Origin: Parafrankia elaeagni
Lineage (GTDB): Bacteria; Actinomycetota; Actinomycetes; Frankiales; Frankiaceae
DNA length: 64,000 nt
Reading direction: 5' to 3'
NCBI RefSeq assembly: GCF_000374165.1
Contig: NZ_KB893783.1
Coordinates: 1-64,000, forward strand
Below are positions 18,528 through 28,049 of this stretch, in pieces (position 1 is the first letter of the stretch; each line of letters opens with the position of its first letter). The translations under genes and the position numbers were made by a program. A model generated the notes under the pieces. It had not been told where the DNA came from. It saw nothing but the letters and a program-made list of their open reading frames with translations, and did not search any database.

Positions 18528-18713
18528 TCAGCGTCCGGCGGTGGAACCCGAGCGGCGGGCGCGGGAACGGGTGCCCACGTCGACCTGCCGGGCCGGGCCC
18601 GCGCCGGCGGCCACGTTCTCCAGATCCGCGGCGATGTTGGTCTTGATCAGCCCGACGGTCCGCTCGCGGTCGTTGGCGTCGAGTCCTTCGAGCAGGCTGT
18701 TGATCAGGCTCAC
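18528..18713 (-). CDS. Small helical protein of unknown function
   Basis: 61 residues from a GTG at 18713, placed 6 bases after a GGAGG ribosome-binding site. The ATG two codons earlier abuts that site, so GTG is preferred. The N-terminal half (SLINSLLEGLDANDRERTVG) is amphipathic helix-like and the C-terminus is Arg/Ser-rich. No family is recognised. The upstream region contains a perfect ACGACGTCGT palindrome (18801-18810) in an AT-richer patch that could be a promoter or operator. Confidence 0.5.
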   Translation of the reverse strand: MSLINSLLEGLDANDRERTVGLIKTNIAADLENVAAGAGPARQVDVGTRSRARRSGSTAGR

Positions 18714-18902
18714 TGTCATCCTCCGGGGGAGTCGTGTGATCGCGTAGCTCGCTTCCTCCTGCTTCCCGGGTGGGTTCGTGTTAAGCATGCGAATTTCGTG
18801 ACGACGTCGTTTATGCAGGTCAGAGCCCCATACCCACGCATCCGGGCCAATCCGCCGGCGCCGCGCGGCAGCCGCGCGGCAGCTGCGCGGGACGCGCCCG
18901 GG

Positions 18903-19691
18903 TCAGTGGACGGGGGACAGCCCGCCGTCCAGGTTGATGCCGGTGCCGGAGATGTAGGCGGACCGCGGCGACAGCAGGAAGGCGACCAGATCGGCGAACT
19001 CCTGCGCGCGGCCGACCCGGCCGAGCGGGATGCCGGAGCTCCGGCCGAGATCGGCGTAGAGGTCGCCGACGCCGACGCCGAGGTCGGCCGCCCGCCGCTC
19101 CCACTGGTGGCTCTCCACCAGGCCGACGAGCACCGCGTTCACCCGGATGCCGTCCGGGCCCAGCTCCCTGGAGAGCGCCTTCGTCAGGGCCAGCCCGGCC
19201 GCCCGGGACACCGAGGTCGGTGTCGACCCCGCGCCGGGGGCCTTCCCCGCGATCGCGAGCGTGTTGACGACGCTGCCGCCGCCCGCGGCCACCAGGTGCG
19301 GCAGCACCAGGCGGGTCAGCCGGACGGCGCTGTGCACCTTGAGCTCGATGTCCGCCTCCCAGACCTCGTCGCTCTGCGCCGCGAACGGGCCGGCGGCACT
19401 GCGCCCGGCGTTGTTCACCAGGCCGTCGACGCGGCCCCAGCGGCCGACCGCGAGCCCGGTGAAGCGTTCCAGGTCATCCGGGCGGGTCACGTCCGCGGCG
19501 ACCGGGAGGAGGTTCGCCTCGTCGGCGCCGGCCTTCGTGAGCTCGGCGGCCAGCTGGTCGAGCCCGTCGGCTCGGCGGGCGCAGAACGCCACCCGCGCGC
19601 CCTCGGCCGCCAGCAGGCGGACGAGTGCCGCGCCGAGGCCCTCGGACCCGCCGGTGACCAGCACGACCCGGCCCGCAAGTTCGAGATCCAT
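18903..19691 (-). CDS. Short-chain dehydrogenase/reductase-like protein with altered catalytic residues
   Basis: 262 residues with a clear SDR Rossmann core: TGGSEGLG (13-20), ADVT (67-70) and NNAG (93-96). The usual Ser-Tyr-x3-Lys is not present. The region that normally reads YxxSK is PTSVSRAAG, with Thr159 in place of Tyr and Arg163 in place of Lys, and the preceding NTLAIAG lacks the usual Ser. Cofactor binding is likely but classical oxidoreductase chemistry is doubtful. The C-terminal SGTGINLDGG is normal. The ATG at 19691 has GGAGGAAAAC upstream. Confidence 0.85.
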   Translation of the reverse strand: MDLELAGRVVLVTGGSEGLGAALVRLLAAEGARVAFCARRADGLDQLAAELTKAGADEANLLPVAADVTRPDDLERFTGLAVGRWGRVDGLVNNAGRSAAGPFAAQSDEVWEADIELKVHSAVRLTRLVLPHLVAAGGGSVVNTLAIAGKAPGAGSTPTSVSRAAGLALTKALSRELGPDGIRVNAVLVGLVESHQWERRAADLGVGVGDLYADLGRSSGIPLGRVGRAQEFADLVAFLLSPRSAYISGTGINLDGGLSPVH

Positions 19692-19777
19692 GTTTTCCTC
19701 CGTTGCCACACGGCCGGTCGCCGGCTGATCCGGCCACCAGCATGGCGGGTGACGGAGCCGGGTGGCGGCAGCGGGTG

Positions 19778-22417
19778 TCAGCGGAAATAGTCGACACCGG
19801 CTCCCGTCATCCGGCGGGGCAGGGAGTCCGGGTCGGTCTCCGGCGGCAGCAGGCGGACGCCGGCATGGAGCACCACCACCCCGGAGCGCCCGACGAGAAC
19901 CGGGTCGAGGAGCACTTCCGCGACCGCTGGCACCTCCTCGGCGAGCCTGGCCAGCCGGTGCAGCAGATCCTCCAGCGCGGCGATGTCGGCCGGAGCGCTC
20001 CCGCCCCCGCCGACGAGCAGGACCGAACCGCGGATGCCCCGCACGAGTTCGGCGGCGTCCCGGTCGGTCAGCGGCAGCGCCCGCGCCAGCGGGTCGACCA
20101 GCAGGCCGGCTACCGCCCCGCCGAGCCGGAGCGACAGCAACGGCCCGATCGCCGGGTCCTGCGTCATGCGGACCACAGTCGAGACACCGGCCGGGGCCAT
20201 CGGCTGCACCAGCATGTCACCCGGCCCGACCGCCAGCCGGATCGTGCGCCACGCCTGGCCGAGCGCCCCCGGCCCCGCGAGCCCGAGACGCACCGCGCCG
20301 ACGTCCAGCCGACCGCGGAACCGTTCGTCGGCGATCTTGAGAGCCACCGGCCAGCCGATCCGCTCGGCGGCGGCCAGCGCCTCCTGCTCGGACGTCACCC
20401 GCTCGCTCCGCCAGACCGCCAGGCCGGCGCCGGCGAGGACCTCGTCCACCCGCTCCGACGGCAGCCAGCTGCCGTCCATCGCCGCGCCCGCCAGCGCCGC
20501 GCGGCTGCGATCCAGGTCGAGCCGATCGAGGGCGGGGACGGTGCCCTGCTCCCGGTCGCGCCACGCCGCGTGGTCGGCGGCGCGGGCGATCGCCCAGGCC
20601 GCCGACTCGGGGGAGGTGAACGAGGGCACCGAGCCGCGGCCGGGCGCCGCTGTGTCCCCGGCGGCCAGCGCGGCCGGAATCCCGTCCTGGCCGAGGAACG
20701 AGGCAGCCACCGGAACCCGGCCGGCGGCGGCCACCCCGCGCACGGCGCGGGCCAGCTCGTCCACGGCGGGATGCGGTGTGACCAGCACCAGGACGGCATC
20801 GACATCATCGGACCCGGCGACGGCCCGCAGCGCCCCCGCGAACCGCTCCGGGGCGGCCATGGCACCGAGGTCCACCGGGTTGGCCGGCTCCGGATCGCTG
20901 CCGAGGACCTCCCGCAGTGCGGCGGCTGTCGCCGGGCCGAAGGCGGGGACCTCCAGCCCGGCCGTGTGGCAGGCGTCCACGGCGAGCGCCGCCAGCGCGC
21001 TGGACGTCCCGACGACGCCGACGCGCCGCCCGGCGGGCAGCGGCTGGGTGACCAGCAGCGCCGCCAGGTCGAACAGCTGCCCCAGCGTGCCGACGCGGAT
21101 GACGCCGGCGCTGGTGAACAGGGCGTCCAGCGCCGGGTCGGCCGAGCGGCCGCCGCTCTTGAGCGCCACCACCGGCTTTCTCCGCCCCAGCCGCCGGGCG
21201 ATCCGGGCGAACTTGCGCGGGTTGCCGAAACTCTGCAGGTGCAGCAGGGCGACGTCGGTGCGCGGATCCGACTGCCAGAACTGCAGGACGTCGTTGGCGG
21301 AGACATCCGAACGGTCCCCGGTCGAGACGAAGGTCGACAGCCCGATCGCCCGTCGCGCCGACTCGGTGAGGAACGTGCCGGCCAGCGCGCCCGACTGGGT
21401 GAACGCACCGACCCGGCCCGCCGCCGGCTCACCGACGGCGAAGGTGGCGTGCAGCCGGACCGCCGGATCGGTGTTGATGACGCCCATCGCGTTCGGGCCG
21501 ATCAGGCGCATCCCGGACACCCTGGCCAGCCGGGTCACCTCCGCGAGTCGGGCACGGCCCTCCGGGCCCGCCTCGGCGAAACCGGCAGACACGACGATCA
21601 GACTCCGGACGTCCTTCTCCGCGCAGGCGCGGACCGCGTCGACGACCTGCGGGGCGGGCACCGCGATCACCGCGAGGTCGACCGCGTCCGGGATCTCCCG
21701 CACATCGGGATAGGCATACACGGAGGCCACCTGCCGGGCCGCGGGGTTGACCGGATAGGCCGGACCATGGAAGTCGCTGGACAGCAACCGGCGGAACACC
21801 TCGTGACCGGCGGCGCCGGGCTCGCGGCTCGCGCCGAGCACCGCGACCGTCCGCGGCGCCAGCAGCCGGGCGATGCTCCGCGCCTCGGCCCGCTGCTCCA
21901 GCGCCCGTGACATCCCACGGGCCCGCGGCGCCTGTGCCGTCGAGAACATCATCCGGACGGGTCCGGTGGTACCGGCGGCGTGGACGAAACCGGCCGCACG
22001 GAAGGCCTCCAGCGCCTGCGTGTTGTCCACCGGCAGGTCGGCGACCAGCTGGCGGACACCCTGGTCGTGGGCCGCGGCGGTCAGGTGCTCGAGCAGCAGC
22101 GGCCCGAGGCCGCGCCGCCGGTGCGCCCGCTCCACGAGCAGGCCGACCCGGGCCTGGTCCGTCCCGGCGAGGCGTTCGTACTCGGCCACGCCGACCAGGC
22201 ATCCCCGGAGCAGGGCCATCACGGCAAACCGGCCCGGACGGGCCTGGTCCTGGTCCTGGGCCTGGGCCGGGTTGTCGGCCCAGGGCAGGCCCGCGGCCTC
22301 CGCCGCGGACAGGCCGGCGCGCAGCGCGGCGAGGCTGGCGAGATCAGCATCCGACACCGGCCGGAGCTGCACGGTCGCACCGTCGGCGAGGACGGCGTCG
22401 GCCTCCCAGTCGTTCAT
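19778..22417 (-). CDS. GNAT acetyltransferase fused to NDP-forming acyl-CoA synthetase (protein acetyltransferase-like)
   Basis: 879 residues. An N-terminal GNAT domain (about 1-165, VGLLVERAHRRRGLGPLLL as acetyl-CoA loop) is followed by a CoA-binding Rossmann domain (TVAVLGASREPGAAG near 190), the succinyl-CoA-ligase-like lobes and a C-terminal ATP-grasp half (from about 660). This is the architecture of Pat-type protein lysine acetyltransferases of actinomycetes, in which the synthetase part senses acetyl-CoA and the GNAT part acetylates targets such as acetyl-CoA synthetase. The ATG at 22417 has GGAGGAGCG upstream. It lies 32 bp after the Ser/Thr kinase stop, suggesting co-expression of two protein-modifying enzymes. 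Confidence 0.88.
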   Translation of the reverse strand: MNDWEADAVLADGATVQLRPVSDADLASLAALRAGLSAAEAAGLPWADNPAQAQDQDQARPGRFAVMALLRGCLVGVAEYERLAGTDQARVGLLVERAHRRRGLGPLLLEHLTAAAHDQGVRQLVADLPVDNTQALEAFRAAGFVHAAGTTGPVRMMFSTAQAPRARGMSRALEQRAEARSIARLLAPRTVAVLGASREPGAAGHEVFRRLLSSDFHGPAYPVNPAARQVASVYAYPDVREIPDAVDLAVIAVPAPQVVDAVRACAEKDVRSLIVVSAGFAEAGPEGRARLAEVTRLARVSGMRLIGPNAMGVINTDPAVRLHATFAVGEPAAGRVGAFTQSGALAGTFLTESARRAIGLSTFVSTGDRSDVSANDVLQFWQSDPRTDVALLHLQSFGNPRKFARIARRLGRRKPVVALKSGGRSADPALDALFTSAGVIRVGTLGQLFDLAALLVTQPLPAGRRVGVVGTSSALAALAVDACHTAGLEVPAFGPATAAALREVLGSDPEPANPVDLGAMAAPERFAGALRAVAGSDDVDAVLVLVTPHPAVDELARAVRGVAAAGRVPVAASFLGQDGIPAALAAGDTAAPGRGSVPSFTSPESAAWAIARAADHAAWRDREQGTVPALDRLDLDRSRAALAGAAMDGSWLPSERVDEVLAGAGLAVWRSERVTSEQEALAAAERIGWPVALKIADERFRGRLDVGAVRLGLAGPGALGQAWRTIRLAVGPGDMLVQPMAPAGVSTVVRMTQDPAIGPLLSLRLGGAVAGLLVDPLARALPLTDRDAAELVRGIRGSVLLVGGGGSAPADIAALEDLLHRLARLAEEVPAVAEVLLDPVLVGRSGVVVLHAGVRLLPPETDPDSLPRRMTGAGVDYFR

Positions 22418-22449
22418 CGCTCCTCCTGCCGAACGGCGTTCTCCCGTGA

Positions 22450-24036
22450 TCAGCCCCGCCGGCGCAGCGTGCCGGTCGGCCGGCCCGCGTCGTCCTCCTC
22501 CGACTGGAAAACCAGCTCTCCGGCAGCGGACAACGACAGCCGGCTCGTCCCCCCGCTCGTGCACAGCGAGACACCGGGCAGCAGAGTCGGATTGTCGCCC
22601 GTGCCGGGGATGTCCCGCAGCACGACCGCCGGTGGGGCGCCGGCCGACGGGGGCTCACTCAGACCGACAAGTTCCTGGTCGCCGACACACCGGATCCCGG
22701 TGCTGCCCGCACCGCCCGCGCCGCCCAGGGCCTCGAGGCCGAGGAGCGTGGTCTCCGAGTGCCCGATGGTCTGGCCGGTGCCACCGGGCTGCAGCGTGAT
22801 CACCATGTTCTGGGCGACGCCCAGGCGGGAGACGATGCGCCCCTCCCACGACCCGGCGTAGCCGTCGGGCAGCTCCCCGGGTCGGGTCGTGGTGGCGCCT
22901 GAGTCGTCGATGGGAGCACGAGGGGCGGAGCTCGCCAGCCCGGTTCCTTCCGCGGCGCCGTCCCCGGAACCCCGCGAACCCCGCGAACCGAGAAGAACGA
23001 CGGCCGCGACGATGATCGTCAGGCACAGTGCGCCCACCGCGGCGACGACGGCCAGCGCCCGCCGGTCACCGCCGGCCCTCGTCGGGACGGGCGGCGGGCT
23101 GTAGGCGGTGACACCGGTGACACCGGTGACGCCGGTGTCACCGGTGTCGAGGTCGAGGACGTCCACTGCCTGCCGGACCAGCCCACTGACCAGGTCCGGC
23201 GGCAGCCAGTCCGCCCACAACGCCGCCGCCCCGGTGCCGTCCGGGGCAAGTGCCCGGCGGATCTCGGCGGGCCGGGGACGTCCCTGCGGTGCCTTGTGCA
23301 GGCAGGCCTCGACCGTTCCGCGCAGGTCGGGTGGGACGGCGGTTAGCTGGGGCTCGGCGGTGAGAATCCCGTACATCACCGCCGGTGTTCCGGCTCCGGC
23401 GAACGGGCCGGCCCCGGTGGCGGCGAACGCGAGGACCGAGCCGAGCGCGAACACGTCACTGGCCGGCCCGACCTCCCCACCGGTGATCTGCTCGGGCGAC
23501 ACGAACGCCGGCGAGCCGATCAGGGCTCCCGCCTGGGTGAGCACGGTCGCGTCGACCGCCCGCGCTATCCCGAAGTCGATCACGGTGGGGCCGTCCACGG
23601 TGATCAGCACGTTGGACGGCTTCAGATCCCGGTGGACCACACCCGCGGCGTGCACGGCCTCCAGAGCCTCGGCCAGGCCCGCGCCGAGCGCCCGTACCGT
23701 CCGCGGGGGCAACGGCCCGTGCCGACGCACCGCGTCCAGCAGCGACGGCCCCGGAATGTAGGCCGTGACCAGGTACGGAGGGTCAGCGTCGGCATCCGCG
23801 TCGAGCACCCGCGCCGTCCACCGGCCACTGACCCGCCGGGCCGCCTCGACCTCGCGGCGGAACCGGGCGCGGAACGCCGGGTCGCTCGCGAACTCCGGCC
23901 GGATCACTTTCACGGCGACCGTGCGCCCACCCGGGCTGCGGGCGAGATACACCCGGCCCATCCCGCCGGACCCGAGGATGCCGAGCAGTCGATAGGCGCC
24001 GGCGGCCCGCGGGTCGTCGGAGCCGAGGGATTTCAT
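22450..24036 (-). CDS. Transmembrane serine/threonine protein kinase (PknB-like)
   Basis: 528 residues. The kinase domain (about 14-265) has the glycine loop LGSGGMGRVYLAR, Lys43 in VAVKVI, HRDLKPSN (135-142) and DFG (154-156). A juxtamembrane linker with a Thr-Gly-Val repeat (9-bp DNA repeat, 23107-23133) leads to one transmembrane helix (about 329-350). The extracytoplasmic part is a roughly 180-residue Ser/Gly/Thr-rich domain with no PASTA repeat. It is probably an envelope sensor phosphorylating cytosolic targets; ligand and substrates are unknown. The gene is divergent from a MarR regulator. Confidence 0.9.
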   Translation of the reverse strand: MKSLGSDDPRAAGAYRLLGILGSGGMGRVYLARSPGGRTVAVKVIRPEFASDPAFRARFRREVEAARRVSGRWTARVLDADADADPPYLVTAYIPGPSLLDAVRRHGPLPPRTVRALGAGLAEALEAVHAAGVVHRDLKPSNVLITVDGPTVIDFGIARAVDATVLTQAGALIGSPAFVSPEQITGGEVGPASDVFALGSVLAFAATGAGPFAGAGTPAVMYGILTAEPQLTAVPPDLRGTVEACLHKAPQGRPRPAEIRRALAPDGTGAAALWADWLPPDLVSGLVRQAVDVLDLDTGDTGVTGVTGVTAYSPPPVPTRAGGDRRALAVVAAVGALCLTIIVAAVVLLGSRGSRGSGDGAAEGTGLASSAPRAPIDDSGATTTRPGELPDGYAGSWEGRIVSRLGVAQNMVITLQPGGTGQTIGHSETTLLGLEALGGAGGAGSTGIRCVGDQELVGLSEPPSAGAPPAVVLRDIPGTGDNPTLLPGVSLCTSGGTSRLSLSAAGELVFQSEEDDAGRPTGTLRRRG

Positions 24037-24130
24037 ACGTGCCTGCTCCTCTCGGATCTCCGGCGGTCGGGTTCAGCCGAAAGGTACTGGCAAATCGCGG
24101 GAATGCCGACGGGAATCATAGGCTGCCCGT

Positions 24131-24646
24131 ATGGATGGCGGCAGAGACCCGGGGCGCGACGGCCGGCCGGTCACGGCGGAGCCGCGATGGCTGCAGGCCA
24201 GTGAACGTACCGCGTGGCGTGGGCTCATCGGAGTGATGACCCGGCTGCCGGCCGCGCTGGACGCCCAGCTACGCCAGGACGCGGGCCTGAGTCATTTCGA
24301 GTACTCGGTCCTCGTCGGCCTGTCCGAAGCGCCGCACCGGACGCTGGCCATGGCCCGGCTCGCCGACTTCACCTGCGGATCGCTTTCCCGACTGTCGCAC
24401 GCCGTCAAACGCCTGGAGGGCAAGGGCTGGGTGCGCCGCACCCCATGCCCGGCCGACGGCCGGGTCACCAACGCCACCCTCACCGACCTGGGTTTCGAGA
24501 AACTCGCGGCATCCGCCCCCGGCCACGTCGAGACCGTGCGGGACCTGGTGATCGAGGCGCTGTCCCGCGACCAGCTCGATCAGCTCGGCGCCATCTGCGG
24601 CCAGATCCTCAACCGGCTCGACACCGCTCCGCCCCGGCCCCGCTGA
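24131..24646 (+). CDS. MarR-family transcriptional regulator
   Basis: 171 residues. The winged helix has TLAMARLADFTCGSLSRLSH as recognition region and a wing KRLEGKGWVRRTPCPADGRV. The PADGR pattern is typical of MarR proteins that respond to small phenolic or lipophilic ligands. The Arg/Gly-rich first 15 residues may be untranslated, and a later start is possible. It is convergent with the following membrane-protein gene (11 bp between stops). Confidence 0.87.
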   Translation: MDGGRDPGRDGRPVTAEPRWLQASERTAWRGLIGVMTRLPAALDAQLRQDAGLSHFEYSVLVGLSEAPHRTLAMARLADFTCGSLSRLSHAVKRLEGKGWVRRTPCPADGRVTNATLTDLGFEKLAASAPGHVETVRDLVIEALSRDQLDQLGAICGQILNRLDTAPPRPR

Positions 24647-24656
24647 GCCCTCGCGC

Positions 24657-25115
24657 TCAGACGCCGGTGGTCGAGCCCGGGCGGACGATCATCAGAACCG
24701 TGACCACGGTCCACAACAGGCTGAACAGCCCACTGGCGACAGCCACGTTGCGGGCGCTCACCGCGGCGGCCCGGGTGCCGATCACGTTGAGGAGCTGCTG
24801 CTGACCCGGCAGCACCGCGAGGGCGAGAACACCTGCCGCCACGCCCGTCAGCACGATCGAGGTGAGCAGCCAGGGGTCCCCGAGCACCCCCATGCTCGCC
24901 GCGGTGGCGAAGCCCAGGATCGGCACAGTGATGCCGATGGCCGCGTACACGTTGCAGATGCGATGCAGCGTGCTCACCACGCCCACCGCCCGGGCGTCGT
25001 CAGGGTCGCGCAGGGCAGCCCGGACCGCGGGGGCGAACATGCTCGCGGCGACGGTCACCGGGCCGACCGCGATGATCGCGACGACGACGTGGGCACTCAG
25101 CAGAAAGGTGGTCAC
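24657..25115 (-). CDS. Four-helix membrane protein (DUF2269-like)
   Basis: 152 residues with four hydrophobic segments (about 3-26, 54-74, 80-103, 122-144). The N-terminal LLSAHVVVAIIAVGPV with a conserved His is typical of DUF2269-like integral membrane proteins. Function unknown. Confidence 0.7.
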   Translation of the reverse strand: MTTFLLSAHVVVAIIAVGPVTVAASMFAPAVRAALRDPDDARAVGVVSTLHRICNVYAAIGITVPILGFATAASMGVLGDPWLLTSIVLTGVAAGVLALAVLPGQQQLLNVIGTRAAAVSARNVAVASGLFSLLWTVVTVLMIVRPGSTTGV

Positions 25116-25215
25116 GTGTCCGTCCTGGGATGCGGGGATACCTCACGGTAGGCCCCGGGACATCCCGGCCGGCTGTGACGGGAGTGCCGCCGGCCCGCGC
25201 CCTCCGGCTCCGCTG

Positions 25216-26046
25216 CTACCGGACCTCGGACCCTTGACCGAGCGCGTCGAACACCGCTGGTCGCTTCTCCGCCCGCGCGGTCAGCGCCTCCGCGAGTCCG
25301 GGACCCTCGAACGCGATGTCCATCTGACGCAGTGTGTCCGTCAGCGCGTCATCGCGGGAACGATCGAGGTCGTCGTAGACCTGCTTCTTGATCGTCGCCA
25401 GGGAGAACGGCGAGCAGTTCGTCACCAGGTCCGCGGCGTAGGCGAGTGCGGCGTCCAGAACCGCGCCATCCGGGACCACCCTGTGCACGAGACCGATCTG
25501 CGCGGCCTCCTCGGCGCTGACGGTGCGCCCGGTCAGGAGAAGATCCATCGCCGCCGGCAGGCCGATGAGACGGGGCAGCAGCCAGGACACCCCGTACTCG
25601 GCCGCGAGGCCGAGCCTGGAGAACGCGGTCGCGAGCTTCGCCGACTCGGCGGCGATCCGGATGTCACTGCCGAGCATGTAGGCGAATCCGATACCCACCG
25701 CCGCCCCGTTGATGGCAGCAATCACTGGCTTGCGCAGGCGCAGCGTCAGCGAGGGCAGGTCATCCCGGGCCGGGACGAACTTCTTGATCGTCTCGGCGCC
25801 GCCGCGCAGCACCTCCAGGTCGGCACCGGAGCAGAAGCCGGGGCCTGCTCCGGTGACCACGATCGCCCGGACCTGCGGGTCGTCATCCGCGGCGCGAAGC
25901 GCCCTGGCGTAGGCAAGGGCCATCGTCGCGGTGATCGCGTTGCGTGCCTTCGGACGGTTGAAGGTGATGACAGCGATCCCGTCACGGACCTCGGTCAGGA
26001 TCTCGCTGTCATCCGTGTCCGTCGTCACGCTGCCCGCCTCCGTCAT
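25216..26046 (-). CDS. Enoyl-CoA hydratase/isomerase (crotonase) family protein
   Basis: 276-residue crotonase. The oxyanion-hole segments are GFCSGADLEVL (about 72-82) and NGAAVGIGFAYMLGSD (about 115-130). LGLAAEYGVSWLLPRLIG supplies one acidic residue at the position of the first catalytic Glu, while the second canonical Glu is not obvious. The enzyme acts on acyl-CoA in fatty acid or related degradation; hydration versus isomerisation cannot be decided. It stands alone, with a 100-bp gap to the DUF2269-like gene. Confidence 0.88.
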   Translation of the reverse strand: MTEAGSVTTDTDDSEILTEVRDGIAVITFNRPKARNAITATMALAYARALRAADDDPQVRAIVVTGAGPGFCSGADLEVLRGGAETIKKFVPARDDLPSLTLRLRKPVIAAINGAAVGIGFAYMLGSDIRIAAESAKLATAFSRLGLAAEYGVSWLLPRLIGLPAAMDLLLTGRTVSAEEAAQIGLVHRVVPDGAVLDAALAYAADLVTNCSPFSLATIKKQVYDDLDRSRDDALTDTLRQMDIAFEGPGLAEALTARAEKRPAVFDALGQGSEVR

Positions 26047-26165
26047 CGAGTCGCCCTCATGCCCTGCGTCGTCCAGCAGCCTAGGCGACCGTCTCGAGCC
26101 GGCGCGCAGACATGTGACGCGGAGCGGGGCAACCTGGACGGGGCGCCCTGCTCCCCGTCACCAGG

Positions 26166-26843
26166 TCACATGCGGCCACGTGTCGAGGCCTCCTCACGCT
26201 GCTGTCCTCGTGCCTGCCCCCGTGCGGCCTCTGTGGCGGCCCGGCCGCTGAAACCGGTGCGGGTGAGGGCGTCCATCCGCGGCTCCTCGCCGCCAGCGGA
26301 CCGCAGCTTGGTGGCGAACTTGGTCAGGCCGATGACCAGCGCGGTCAGCGCAACCCACAGAACCGCCAGCGGGTAGCTCGGACGGTGCTGCGCCGACGCC
26401 CAGAAGGCGATGCCGAGCGAGAACGTGCCGATCGCCAGCGGAACCCACCACGTCCCGGTCCGTGCCGCGTCGCGCTGGGAGAAGGCCGTGGCCAGCGCGT
26501 GGATCCCCAGCGCCAGCAGCGCCCACGCGGCGATGCGGGAGACGACCGTCACTGTGGGCCCGGGCCACGCGAGCGCCACGATTCCGCCCGCGACGAGCAT
26601 CACGGCGAGGAGCGCATGTGTGGGGCGCCAGCCGGTGCCGGAGGCCATTGCCGCCACCAGCTCGCTCAGACCTCCCAGGAGGAGTGTGATCCCGAGAAGG
26701 ATGGCGATCGAGGTGCCTGTCGTCAGCCCGAACATCGGGATGGCCAGTGCCAGCAGGACCCAGGCAGCACCCAGGACGAGCAGCGCCGGGCCGGCCTTCG
26801 CCTCGACCGCGGCGATCCCGCCTGCGTCGCTTGATGCAGTCAT
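26166..26843 (-). CDS. HdeD/DUF308-type membrane protein
   Basis: 225 residues with six hydrophobic helices between about residues 15 and 190, arranged as the repeated helix pairs of the HdeD (DUF308) family, and a polar Arg/Gly-rich cytosolic tail. HdeD in E. coli is linked to acid resistance, but most members are uncharacterised. Confidence 0.75.
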   Translation of the reverse strand: MTASSDAGGIAAVEAKAGPALLVLGAAWVLLALAIPMFGLTTGTSIAILLGITLLLGGLSELVAAMASGTGWRPTHALLAVMLVAGGIVALAWPGPTVTVVSRIAAWALLALGIHALATAFSQRDAARTGTWWVPLAIGTFSLGIAFWASAQHRPSYPLAVLWVALTALVIGLTKFATKLRSAGGEEPRMDALTRTGFSGRAATEAARGQARGQQREEASTRGRM

Positions 26844-27039
26844 GAACTCATCCCTTCAGCGGGTGGTTGACTGTCCTCCTCAGGACTGCCCTGGTAGCGG
26901 GAATCTCATACCCTGCGTCACTAGATCAACCCATTCTGTCGTCCTGGTTCCGGCGGGGCTGCGAACGGTTGCCCCCATCGGCCGGCTGGCGCCAACCTGG
27001 GGACCGTAGGTCTGCTGGAGGCCGCGGCGAGGAGATGCG

Positions 27040-28047
27040 TTGAAAATCGATTACACCCTGTCGGACGACATCGCCGTGACGCCGACCGACGCTGCCCGGG
27101 TCGAGAAGGAGGGCTACGGCGGCGCCTGGGTCGGAGAGACCCGGCACGACCCCTTCATGCAGTGCCTGCAGGCCGCGACCGCCACTGCGTCGATCACTGT
27201 CGGAACCTCGATCGCCATCGCCTTCGCGCGGACCCCGATGACCCTCGCCAACCTCGGCTACGACCTGGCGCAGTACAGCGAGGGACGTTTTGTCCTGGGT
27301 CTCGGCTCCCAGATCAAGCCGCACATCGAGAAGCGCTTCTCCATGCCCTGGTCTCACCCCGCACCGCGGATGCGCGAACTCCTTCTCGGTATCCGGGCGA
27401 TCTGGGACTCCTGGCAGAACGGCACCAAGCTAGACTTTCGGGGCGACTTCTACACGCACACCCTCATGACGCCCTTCTTCACCCCGAAGCCCCAGGCCTT
27501 CGGCCCCCCGCCGATCTACCTCGCCGGGGTCGGCCCGGGCATGACCGAAGTCGCCGGCGAAGCCGCCGACGGATTTATCGTGCATCCTTTCACCACCGTC
27601 CGTTACATCGAGGAAGTGACGATTCCGGCGCTGCTGCGTGGTCGGGCCCGAGCCGGAAAAGCTGATCTCGAGGGCTTCACGATCTGTGGTCCCTCCTTCG
27701 TGACGCTCGGCCGGACGGAGGCCGAGATGGAACGCTCGGTCGCGGCGACCAGGAAGCAGATCGCCTTCTACGGATCCACCCCGGCCTACCGCCCCGTCTT
27801 CGAGATGCACGGCTGGGGTGAGGTCCAGCCGGAGCTCACCACGCTGTCCAAGCAGGGCCGGTGGGACGACATGGCCAACCTGATCACGGATGACATTCTG
27901 GAAGAGTTCTCCGTCGTCGGCACACCCGAAGAGGTCGGTCGGGGACTTCGCGCCAAGATCGGAAACATCTACGCTCGCACGACGCTCTACGACTCGGGTG
28001 GCTCGGACCAGGCGCACTGGCCCGCTGTCCTCGACGCCGCGAGCTGA
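27040..28047 (+). CDS. LLM-class F420-dependent oxidoreductase
   Basis: 335-residue luciferase-like (beta/alpha)8 protein. Recognisable features are GGAWVGETRHDPF, TVGTSIAIAFARTPM, the GRFVLGLGSQIKPHIEKRF segment typical of the actinobacterial F420-dependent group, and AGVGPGMTEVAGEAADGF. The TTG start follows GAGGAG. It begins a same-strand run with the DUF2889 gene (2 bp after its stop) and a crotonase, so it likely supplies a redox step in degradation of a CoA-linked or cyclic compound. Confidence 0.88.
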   Translation: MKIDYTLSDDIAVTPTDAARVEKEGYGGAWVGETRHDPFMQCLQAATATASITVGTSIAIAFARTPMTLANLGYDLAQYSEGRFVLGLGSQIKPHIEKRFSMPWSHPAPRMRELLLGIRAIWDSWQNGTKLDFRGDFYTHTLMTPFFTPKPQAFGPPPIYLAGVGPGMTEVAGEAADGFIVHPFTTVRYIEEVTIPALLRGRARAGKADLEGFTICGPSFVTLGRTEAEMERSVAATRKQIAFYGSTPAYRPVFEMHGWGEVQPELTTLSKQGRWDDMANLITDDILEEFSVVGTPEEVGRGLRAKIGNIYARTTLYDSGGSDQAHWPAVLDAAS

Positions 28048-28049
28048 CA

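Noticed and set aside
19703-21910. 735-residue plus-strand ORF
   Set aside because: Antisense to the acetyltransferase/acyl-CoA synthetase fusion; no motif of its own.
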